DNA from: Stackebrandtia endophytica
Lineage (GTDB): Bacteria > Actinomycetota > Actinomycetes > Mycobacteriales > Micromonosporaceae
Direction of reading: 5' to 3'
Length of the DNA stretch: 64,000 nucleotides
Assembly (NCBI RefSeq): GCF_006716355.1
Contig: NZ_VFOW01000001.1
Span: 2,356,001-2,420,000 of the forward strand
Part shown: positions 33,523 to 41,800 of the stretch, piece by piece
Layout of the letters: every line of letters begins with the position of its first letter
Numbering within the stretch: position 1 is the stretch's first letter
Position numbers and translations under genes: made by a program
The notes under the pieces: model-generated
Seen by the model: the letters and a program-made list of their open reading frames with translations, nothing else
Database searches by the model: none
What the model was told of the DNA's origin: nothing

Positions 33523-34377
33523 TCAGGGCCGCACGGCCACCTGGCTCCAGGCGTTGCGGCTCAATGTCTTCGGGCTCAATGTCGTCGGGCTCAATGCATT
33601 CCGGTTGACCGCGATGTGCTCGGCGGCCGGGTAGCCCGCCGTGACACGGGTCAAGTCGGACAGGATCCGGTCGACCGGTTCGACGTCCGTCAACACGAAC
33701 ATGTGCTCCGCATCGGGGAGGACGTGAACGCGGATCGGGGTGTCGAAGTAGTCCTGCCAGGCCGCGGCGGTGCCCTCGGGGGTCTGCGGGTCGCGTTCAC
33801 CCAGGATCAGCCGGGTCGGGATGTCCAGTCGGACCACCGGTTGCCGCTGTGCCTCGGTCAGCACCTGGTAGTCGGCGCGAAACGCCGGCAGGAACATCTC
33901 GATGAGCGAGCGGTCGGCGGCCACCTCCTCGGGGATGGCTCCGAACCCCAGCAGGTGTCTCAGCAGCGCCCGCTCCGGCAGGTTCGCGGTACCCGCGACC
34001 TGAAGCTGCCGGGGCGCACGCGCCGCCGACACCACCAGGTCGGTGGGCCGCCGTTCCCGGAACGCGGCGTCGCCGGTCATCGCCGTCAACACCTGGTAGG
34101 CGATGACGCCGCCCATGCTGTGCCCGAAGAACACCGCGTCGGGCCGCAGCACGGCGCGAAGGTTCTCCAGGTAGCAGCCGACCATCTCGGCCAACCGGCG
34201 AATCGGCGGTTCGGTGGACGGGCCATGCCCGGGAGGGTTCACCGTCCAGACGTCCCAGTCCCCGGTCAACTCGTGCGCGAGCCGGTTGTAGGACGCCCCG
34301 AACCCTCCCAGGAACGGGAACATGATGAGCTGGCGTCCGGTCGACGAGGACCGGACGTTCCAGAGGACGGCACTCAA
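33523..34377 (-). CDS. Type II thioesterase
   Basis: A 284-aa alpha/beta hydrolase of the type II thioesterase family: MFPFLGGFGASYNRLA oxyanion region, nucleophile in FFGHSMGGVIAYQVL, and catalytic histidine in LPDAEHMFVL. Such enzymes clear misloaded carrier proteins; this one could also release product because the megasynthase has no TE. The start is a TTG at 34377 whose TTGA overlaps the upstream stop, giving MSAVLWNVRSSS; the larger open frame is not coding. The last ~20 residues derive from three 15-bp DNA repeats (33558-33602) encoding LSP/LSR repeats, an unusual tail. Confidence 0.83.
   Translation of the reverse strand: MSAVLWNVRSSSTGRQLIMFPFLGGFGASYNRLAHELTGDWDVWTVNPPGHGPSTEPPIRRLAEMVGCYLENLRAVLRPDAVFFGHSMGGVIAYQVLTAMTGDAAFRERRPTDLVVSAARAPRQLQVAGTANLPERALLRHLLGFGAIPEEVAADRSLIEMFLPAFRADYQVLTEAQRQPVVRLDIPTRLILGERDPQTPEGTAAAWQDYFDTPIRVHVLPDAEHMFVLTDVEPVDRILSDLTRVTAGYPAAEHIAVNRNALSPTTLSPKTLSRNAWSQVAVRP
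33558..33602 (-). repeat. Three 15-bp tandem repeats in the thioesterase 3' end
   Basis: Units starting GGCTCAATG at 33558, 33573 and 33588 (on the plus strand) differ at a few positions. The array is in frame and encodes five-residue repeats such as LSPTT/LSPKT near the C-terminus. Period 15 keeps the frame, so copy number could vary without inactivating the gene. Confidence 0.7.
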
Positions 34378-35360
34378 GCCGACGTCTCCCGGCTCGCGCC
34401 GACCAGTTCGGTGTCCGACCGGGGGTCCAGCTGACGGCTCTTGTCGCCGACTCCGGGCACGACCGAGCCCATCCGCACCGTGTAGGAGTTCTCCAGGTAC
34501 TCGGGGAAGGTGTGCCTCGGGTCGAGTTCGCCGCCGCGGGCCTGGCTCTTCAGGACGAAGTAGAGGATGGTCGCCAGGATCGCGAACACCACCAGTTGCA
34601 CGAACTGGGTGGGGACGGCGAAGTAGTACAGCTGCATGGCGCTGCCGGAGGCCGAGGCCCAGAACGGCAGCAGGAAGAACAGCACGTTGCCCTTCATGCG
34701 GCTCAACAGGAAGCTCATCCCGATGCACAGCACGCACAGCTGCGAGGCGTACAACGGCCAGGCGATGGCCAGGTCGAAGGACGCGAACACGTTGCCCGGC
34801 GCGACGAAGACCGCGATTCCCATGCCGGTGGCGATTCCGGCGGTGATGTGGTTCTTGGTGATCCGGTGCATCAGCGGTAGGAAGAACCCGAACCATCCGA
34901 TGGCGATGGCGACCATGCCGATCTCCATGTAGAACAGTTCCAGGAACGTCAGCACCATCTCCAGTGGAGTTTCGGTCTCCGGCGGAACGTCGATGCCGAA
35001 CAGCATGCACAGGTACCGGATCGCGAAGATGTACCCGAACATGAGCACCAGCAGTACCGGTATCCAGAGCAGGTCCTTCTTCCTGGGGACCAGCGACCGG
35101 AAGAAGTTTGCGAGGCCGCGCGGGCCGTCGTAGAGCAGGAAGATCAGGAACGCCGCGATCGCCGGGCTGTGAAGGATGATGACGACGACCGGGTTGCGCA
35201 GCTCCAGCTCGCCCAACGTCGCGACGGCGAAGTCGTAGGCGGCCAGGTAGAACAGGGTCAACGCCCAGACCGAACCGATGGTCAGTGCGATGAACAGGAC
35301 GAAGTATTTGGTGTACGGCTTGAGGGGCCGCTTGTCGGCGGCGGGGGCGGTTTCAGACAA
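34374..35360 (-). CDS. CPBP-like multi-pass membrane protein
   Basis: A 328-aa protein with roughly eight membrane helices. The segment LELFYMEIGMVAIAIGWFGFFLPLM resembles the CPBP/CAAX-protease core, but the usual EE-x3-R and downstream His motifs are degenerate, so proteolytic activity is doubtful. CPBP-type proteins in peptide clusters are often immunity proteins or processing proteases. TTG 35360 starts MSETAPAADKRPLK, 19 bp after the aminotransferase stop; its own stop overlaps the thioesterase start. Confidence 0.62.
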   Translation of the reverse strand: MSETAPAADKRPLKPYTKYFVLFIALTIGSVWALTLFYLAAYDFAVATLGELELRNPVVVIILHSPAIAAFLIFLLYDGPRGLANFFRSLVPRKKDLLWIPVLLVLMFGYIFAIRYLCMLFGIDVPPETETPLEMVLTFLELFYMEIGMVAIAIGWFGFFLPLMHRITKNHITAGIATGMGIAVFVAPGNVFASFDLAIAWPLYASQLCVLCIGMSFLLSRMKGNVLFFLLPFWASASGSAMQLYYFAVPTQFVQLVVFAILATILYFVLKSQARGGELDPRHTFPEYLENSYTVRMGSVVPGVGDKSRQLDPRSDTELVGASRETSA

Positions 35361-35379
35361 GGGTCTTCAGCTTCCGAAA

Positions 35380-36711
35380 TCAGAAAATTTCATCGATGGA
35401 CTGTTTGGCCTCGGCGAGCGCCTTGCGGGCACGGACTTCGAAGAACTCGACGTCCTCGTCCGACAGCTGCGCATTGGGGTAGATGCGCGAGACGCTGGAG
35501 ATGAGCACGCCGTGCCGCTGTAGGGCGGTGGCGACGATGATGTCCTTGCTCATCAGCTCGAAGTCGTACTGTCCGGGGTGTTCCAGCGGGGTGTCGCGGC
35601 AGTGGAACGAGGACACTCCGGGCGGGCCCTGCACGATCAGCGGTAGTCCGACGGCGTCGGCTTCGGCCACCAGCGTCGACTGGAGCCGTTGCGTCCGGCG
35701 GTGCATCCGGTGCAGCACGGCCTCGTCGTCACGGGACAGGATCGTGAAGGTCGCCGTCACCGCGGCGGTTCCCAACGGGTATCCGTTGTAGGTTCCGGCG
35801 TGGATGACCTTCTTGTTCTCCAGCAGACTCATGATCTCGCGTTTGCCGGCCAGCGCGGAGACCGGGATTCCGCCGCCGCCGATGGCCTTGCCGAAGGTGG
35901 TCAGGTCGGGGGTGACGCCGAGCTTCTTCTGCGCGCCACCCACTCCCATGCGCACGCCGGTGATCATCTCGTCGAAGATCAACACGACGCCGTACTCGGT
36001 ACACAACGCGCGCAACAGTTCGAGGTAGCCGGGCGCGGCCTCGATCGATCCGCCGTTGACGCACACCGGTTCGGTGACGACGCAGGCCAGGGTTTCGCCG
36101 TGCTCGCGGAAGAACGTCTCCAGCCGGTCGGGGTCGTTCCAGGGCACCATGTAGGACTGGTCGGCCATGACGTTGGTGGCCCGACCCGCGGTTCCCTTGT
36201 AGTCACCCTTGAAGTCGACCGGCACCGGGCGCCGTCGGTCGGTGACCCGGCCGCCCATGATGTTGTCGGCGTTTCCGTGGTAGTGGTTCTCGAACCTCAG
36301 GAAGCGGTTGCGCCCGGTGTGGGCACGGGCCAGGCGCAGCGCGGTCTGAAGGATCTCGGTTCCCGACAGTCCGAATCGGATCATCTCGGCGGACGGGATG
36401 TGGGCGTTCATCAGTTCGAGGGCGTCGGCGTCGAAGTCGCAGTGACTGACGCACAGCACTCGACGCATGGCGTCGTCGAGTGTGGCGAGGTATTCCTCGT
36501 TGCCGTGTCCGAGGATCATCGCACCGAACCGGGCGTACAGGTCGAGGTACTCGTTACCATCCATATCGGTCAGACGGCTTCCCTTGCCGCCGACGAAGTG
36601 CAGTGGCACCTCCTCCCAGGGCATGTTGAAGTTGTAGTGGACTCCACCGGGGAGGATCCGTTTCACTCTCTCGTGGTAGCGATGGTTCTCGGACTCGACA
36701 ACTCTCGTCAC
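35380..36711 (-). CDS. Class III aminotransferase, glutamate-1-semialdehyde aminomutase type
   Basis: A 443-aa PLP enzyme. The Schiff-base lysine is Lys275 in LTTFGKAIGGGGIPVSAL; other landmarks are RFGLSGTEILQTALRLARAH and LIFDEMITGVRMG (cofactor Asp). It groups with GSAM-like aminotransferases, which in NRPS-PKS lines act as AMT domains converting carrier-bound beta-ketoacyl groups to beta-amino acyl groups. Placed next to a stand-alone KS and carrier protein with no ketoreductase anywhere in the cluster, it probably does this here (inference). Start GTG 36711. A tetrapyrrole role is unlikely from context. Confidence 0.85.
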   Translation of the reverse strand: MTRVVESENHRYHERVKRILPGGVHYNFNMPWEEVPLHFVGGKGSRLTDMDGNEYLDLYARFGAMILGHGNEEYLATLDDAMRRVLCVSHCDFDADALELMNAHIPSAEMIRFGLSGTEILQTALRLARAHTGRNRFLRFENHYHGNADNIMGGRVTDRRRPVPVDFKGDYKGTAGRATNVMADQSYMVPWNDPDRLETFFREHGETLACVVTEPVCVNGGSIEAAPGYLELLRALCTEYGVVLIFDEMITGVRMGVGGAQKKLGVTPDLTTFGKAIGGGGIPVSALAGKREIMSLLENKKVIHAGTYNGYPLGTAAVTATFTILSRDDEAVLHRMHRRTQRLQSTLVAEADAVGLPLIVQGPPGVSSFHCRDTPLEHPGQYDFELMSKDIIVATALQRHGVLISSVSRIYPNAQLSDEDVEFFEVRARKALAEAKQSIDEIF

Positions 36712-36754
36712 AGTGTTCCCATTTCAGTGTGTTCGGGCGGTTCCGCCGGGCGGA

Positions 36755-36997
36755 TCAGTCCTCTTCCTCTTCGACCAGGTAGTTACTGATGTCCTCAATG
36801 GTCTTGAACTCGAAGAGGGCGACCGGGTTGATGTCGATGTCGAGTTCCTTGCGCAACCGGTTGATGATCTTGAGCGCCTGAACTGAGGAGATGCCCAACT
36901 TCATGAAGCTGGCCTGGTCGTCGATCTCGCCGGGCGACATCGACAACTCGGTCGCGATCTCCTTGGTGAGAACGGCTTTGACGTGTTCTTTCTCCAC
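36755..36997 (-). CDS. Carrier protein, stand-alone
   Basis: An 80-aa carrier protein: phosphopantetheine serine in KLGISSVQALKIINRL, followed by the FEFKTIEDISNYL helix IV region typical of PKS/NRPS carrier domains. GTG 36997 has AAAGGA upstream. It follows the stand-alone KS by 12 bp and precedes the aminotransferase, so KS, carrier and aminotransferase likely form a split extension/transamination module. Confidence 0.85.
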   Translation of the reverse strand: MEKEHVKAVLTKEIATELSMSPGEIDDQASFMKLGISSVQALKIINRLRKELDIDINPVALFEFKTIEDISNYLVEEEED

Positions 36998-37009
36998 TGT
37001 GAATTCCTT

Positions 37010-38845
37010 TCAAAAATCCAGCCAGTGCGGCTTCTTGGAAAACGGGTAGGGGGCGAGGGTGCGGATCGTGCCGGTCTGGTCGGGGAAGAAGTGCTCCCAG
37101 TTGACGGGGCAGCCGTTGACGAACAACTCCGCGGCGGTCTCCAGCGGTGACAGTCCCGGGTCGACGACCAGCGTCTGAGCGTCCGGGTGCTGCCCCACCG
37201 CCAGCGCGATCTCGGTCCGGCCGGGCTCGGCGTCGGAGATCTGCACCTTGCCCAGCAGGGCGTCCCGGAAGAACTGCTCTCGGGTCATGGTCGCCGGGGT
37301 CTGTCGCAGCAGCGCCCGCCGGACGGTGCGCTCCTGGGACTGCACCCGCACCTCGGTCGGGACACCGGAGTCGGGATCGAACCGCACCACCGCCCGCCAA
37401 TCGTGAGCGGGCCGGAACCGTGCCAGGGTCATGGCGAGGTTGTAGGCGTCGACGTCGGGTCGGGTCAGCAGGTCGGAGACGTCGTCGATCATGTGCCGCA
37501 GCGCCTCCTCCGTCTTCGCCGACAGGCACAGCAGCGGTTCCGACAATCGCCCGCCGGTGCGTTCGGGATCGCCCTCCTCGATCACGAAGTGCACGTTCGT
37601 GCCGCCCAACCCCAGTGAGGTGATGGCGCCGACGCGCGGCTGGTCGGCGTCGCGCGGCCACGGTCGAGGTTCGGTGACCACCTCGAACGGTGTGTCCTCC
37701 AACTGGAGCAGCGGGTTGAGGTTGCGCAGGTGCAGGTTCGGGGCCATGCGACCGTTGCGCAGGCTCAGCAGCAGCTTGGCCAGTCCGGCGCCGCCGGCGG
37801 CGGCCAGCAGGTGACCGATGTTCGTCTTGACCGATCCGATGCCGATCTTGGAATCACCGAAGTCGGCCTTCTTGTACACCTTGGACAACGCGTTCAGCTC
37901 GATCGGGTCGCCGATCCGGGTGCCGGTGCCGTGGGTTTCGATGTACCCGATCCGGGTGTGGTCGATACCGGTGGCGTAGCAGTCCCGGATCACGTTGCCC
38001 TGGCCACGTGGGTTGGGCGCCATGATGTTCAGTGACGATCCGTCGTTGTTGATGGCGTATCCGAGGATCCGGCCGTAGATCTTGCGGTTGCGGCGTCGCG
38101 CGACGTCCTCGCGTTCCAGCACGCAGACGACGGCGCCCTCACCGATGAGCGTTCCGTCGGCCTCCTCGTCGAACACCCGGGTGTACGGGTGAGAGGTGGT
38201 GATGCCGCCGCAGTTGCAGAGCATGGTGCTGTACGCGGCGCTCAGGAGGTTGACGCCGGCGACCACCGCGCCCTCGCAGTTCTGAACGCGGATCGAGTCG
38301 GCGGCGGTCGCCAACGCGGTCAGGAACGACGAGCAGGCGGTGTCGACGGCCATCACCGGTCCGGTGAGGTTGTACTGGTGAGACACCCGCGCGGCCAGCG
38401 CACTGTTGATGCTGTTCATGATGGTGCGGGGATGAAGGTTGTCGATGCCCTTCTCGTCCATGTAGCGGCACACCATCGGGTAGTACGAGTTGGTGCAGAT
38501 CGCCGTGTAGACCGAGTAGCGGCGGTCCTTCATGTGTCCCGACTCCAGCAGTCCCGCATCGCACATGGCGTCGTAGGCCAGTTCCATGACGATGCGATGC
38601 TGCGGGTCCATGAACTTGGCCTCGTCGGCTTCGATGCCGAAGAAGTCGGCGTCGAAGAGTTCGATGTCGTCGACTTCGCCGATGGTGTCGTTCCAGCCGG
38701 GCGCTCGGGCCAGTTCACGGCGTCGCGCGCTGACGGTGTCGGTGCGGTCCACACCGTCCAGCAGCAGCTTCCAGAACTGCTCCTGGTCGACCGCACCGGG
38801 AAGCCGCAGCGACAGTCCGGTAATCACAATGGAGGATTCGGTCAT
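37010..38845 (-). CDS. Stand-alone PKS ketosynthase with post-AT linker but no AT
   Basis: A 611-aa PKS-type KS: IVITGLSLRLPGAV start, active-site Cys171 in VDTACSSFLTAL, catalytic histidines in [13 protein letters not shown] and VKTNIGHLLAAAGG, and GLGGTNVHFVIEE at the KS end. After the KS, residues ~440-611 hold linker-like sequence ending APYPFSKKPHWLDF, the usual post-AT linker, with no AT motif (no GHSxGE). The malonyl unit must therefore come from an AT acting in trans. ATG 38845 overlaps the megasynthase stop (ATGA), implying coupled translation. Confidence 0.88.
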   Translation of the reverse strand: MTESSIVITGLSLRLPGAVDQEQFWKLLLDGVDRTDTVSARRRELARAPGWNDTIGEVDDIELFDADFFGIEADEAKFMDPQHRIVMELAYDAMCDAGLLESGHMKDRRYSVYTAICTNSYYPMVCRYMDEKGIDNLHPRTIMNSINSALAARVSHQYNLTGPVMAVDTACSSFLTALATAADSIRVQNCEGAVVAGVNLLSAAYSTMLCNCGGITTSHPYTRVFDEEADGTLIGEGAVVCVLEREDVARRRNRKIYGRILGYAINNDGSSLNIMAPNPRGQGNVIRDCYATGIDHTRIGYIETHGTGTRIGDPIELNALSKVYKKADFGDSKIGIGSVKTNIGHLLAAAGGAGLAKLLLSLRNGRMAPNLHLRNLNPLLQLEDTPFEVVTEPRPWPRDADQPRVGAITSLGLGGTNVHFVIEEGDPERTGGRLSEPLLCLSAKTEEALRHMIDDVSDLLTRPDVDAYNLAMTLARFRPAHDWRAVVRFDPDSGVPTEVRVQSQERTVRRALLRQTPATMTREQFFRDALLGKVQISDAEPGRTEIALAVGQHPDAQTLVVDPGLSPLETAAELFVNGCPVNWEHFFPDQTGTIRTLAPYPFSKKPHWLDF

Positions 38846-41800
38846 CGTCGGTCTCCTGCCGCTTCCGTTGGGGTGTCGGCGATCCATTCCAGGTGGAGGG
38901 AGTCGTCGTCGTGCCAGATGTTGATGTGGGTGTGTGCCAGGGTCGGACCGTCGGCCGTGGTCTCGGGCATCTCGTCGGCGTCGATGAAGCCCTGGAAGTT
39001 GACCAGCGTGACGTCGAGTCCCCGCTCATGGCGGTAGACGGCCTGTAGTCGGCGCAGCAGGTCGTCCTCTCCGCTCCACCGGGACAGCGAGTGGACATAG
39101 TGGAGTCCACGGTCCTGCGCGGCGGCCAACCGCCCGGCCACCGCCGGCTGGTCGTCGTGACCGCGGAGCAGTACCGGTACCGCGTCCAGGAACTCGCCCA
39201 CGCAGTCGGAGTAGTCCTCGTCGCGCCAGCGGCGGCAGTTGGTCACGAACGCCACCGCGATCTCGTCGACGCCGCTCATCCGCCGAAGCAGATCGTGAAC
39301 GGTGGTCAACGCCAGCTCAAGTGGGTTGGCGCCGTCCAACGGCAGGCTGTGTCGGCGTGGGCTGGGCGCGGCGTCGGGTGCCGTGACCGCGTCGGTCACG
39401 ACTCGGTTGGCCGACAACCAGGCCGGGTAATCGAACGAGGTGAGTTCGGACGGCCAGTCGGGTTCGACGTCGAGTTCGGTGACGAAGTCGCTGTAGCGTC
39501 GGGCGTCGGGCAACTTCTCACCCTGAGCCAGTCGCACGATCTCCTCGGTGAGGATCGCCGCGCTGAACCCGTCGAAGACGCCGTGGTGGAACGCCCAGAC
39601 CAGGCGCACCGCGTCGTCGGATTCACGCACCAGCACACACCGCCACAGCAGCCCGTCGAACGCGTCGGACTGGAGTGCGAGGGCCAGTTCGTCGACGAAC
39701 TCGTCCAGTTGGGTCCGGTCGAGTCGGCGCAGGTCCCGCACCGGCAACAGCGCCGACAGACCCTCGAACTCCGCCGGCGGCAGGATCTCGAACCGCTCGC
39801 CGACCAGTCGGGCGCGCAACACCTCGTGCCGGATCGCCAGTGCTGCAACGGCTTCGGTCAGGTCGGCGACGTCGGCGCCGGTGACCGTCTGCATGAAGCC
39901 GCCGGTGTCGGCGCCGCTGTCGCGGTGCAGTCGGGCGACGGCGCCGATGTCGAATCCGTACTCGGCTTCGGCGGCGGGGAGCGCCTCACCGAACCGGTGG
40001 GTGTCGGCGACGGTCCAGTCGAGCATGTGCCGCAGTCGGTCGACGGGAAGCTCACGGCGCGGCTGTTCGGGTTGCCGCACTGCGGATTCGGGGCGCACCA
40101 GGGCCGACAGTGCCTGCGCGGTGGGGTGCCGGTAGACGTCACTGACCTGGATGTCCACTCCGGATTCTCGCAGCCGCCGTACCACCGCGATCGCCTGTAG
40201 CGACTGGGCTCCGGAGCTGAAGAAGTCGTCGGTGGCGGACAGGTCGGGTGCGCCCAGCACATCGCGGAACGCCGTCAGGATCGCGGTGTCGGCCGTCGCC
40301 GGAGCCTGCTCGGGCGCCGCGATCGGTTCGACGCGGGCGGCCAGCAGTTTGCGATCGACCTTGCCGTGCGAGGTCAGCGGCAGCTGCGGCTTCCAGACGA
40401 GACGCTGCGGAACCATGTAGCGGGGCAGCTTCGCCAGCAGCAGTCGGCGCAGTTCGGCTTCGGCCGGGGCCGACTCTCCGGTGTAGAACGCGGTGAGGCG
40501 ACTGTCGGTGCCCTGCGCGGTGTGGATGACCACGGCCTCCACGACTCCGGCGCAGTCGCGAACCGCCAGCTCGATCTCGGACAGTTCGATGCGGTACCCG
40601 GCGTGCTTGACCTGCTGATCGATCCGGTCCAGGTAGACGATGTGGTCGTTCTCGTCGAGGACCACCCGGTCTCCGGTGCGGTACAGCCGCCGGTCGATGT
40701 CGCCGACCGCGTCGGGGAACTTCTCGGCGGTCAACTCGGGCCGCCGGTGGTAGCCGATGGCCACGCTCGGCCCGGCGACCAGCAGCTCCCCCGGGATGCC
40801 GCGCGGCACGTCGGTGCCGTCGGGGTGCACGATGAACAGCTCCCGGTTGCGGGCCGGAACACCGATGGGCATGCGCACGACGTCGGGGGTTTCATCGACC
40901 CGGAAGTAGGTCGTGCACACCGACGCCTCGGTCGGGCCGTACAGGTTGAAGAGCCGACCGGGGCCGAGGATCTCGAACGCCCGCCGTGCCGCCCACGGCT
41001 GCATCGCCTCACCGCCGACGTACACGGCGGACATGTCGGCGACGGCCTCGGGGTTCTCGGCCATCAGCAGGTGGAAGACCGCGGTGATCAGGATTCCCTT
41101 GTCGACACGTTCCTCCCGGAGGAGGTCGGCCAGCAACGTCATGTCCATGTTGTGCGCGTGACTGCCCATGACGAGGGTCGCACCGGTCAGGAACGCACTG
41201 TAGATGTCCAGAAGGGAGGGGTCGAAGGTGTAGCCGGTGAGATGCAGAACCCGGTCACCGGGTCGATAGTCCAGGTAGCCGTTGTCCACACAGGTGCTCA
41301 ACAGGCCGCCCTGCGGCACCAGCGTCCCCTTGGGACGGCCGGTGGTACCGGAGGTGTAAATCATGACGTGCGGGGTCTGGGCGGTGATGCCCGACGGCCG
41401 CCGGTACGTCCCGGTCAGCGCGGCCGGTGGGACCGCGGTGACCCCGGCGGGCCACGGATGTGCGGACGGGTCGGTGCACAGCACGACCGCCGCACCGCTG
41501 TCGGTCAGGGTGTGGGCGATCCGTTCGGCCGGTGTGGCGGCGTCCAACGGAATCTCGATGGCGCCGCACTTCAGCAACGCGATCCGGCTGATCACCTGCC
41601 AGGGACCGCGCTCCAACAGACAGAGCACGAAGTCGCCCACTCCAACGCCGGCGTCCTGAAGGCCACCGGCGAGTGAGTCGGTGAGTTCGTCCAGTTCGGC
41701 GTAACTCCACTCGCGTCGCTCCCAGGTCAGCGCCGGATGTTCGGCGTGCCGGGTGAACGAGTGGCGTACCCGGTCCAGCAGTGACGCCTCGATCGCCGGG

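Noticed and set aside
35380-36711. The aminotransferase as HemL of tetrapyrrole biosynthesis
   Set aside because: Sequence class is compatible, but it is embedded between a carrier protein and other cluster genes with no other hem gene in the window.
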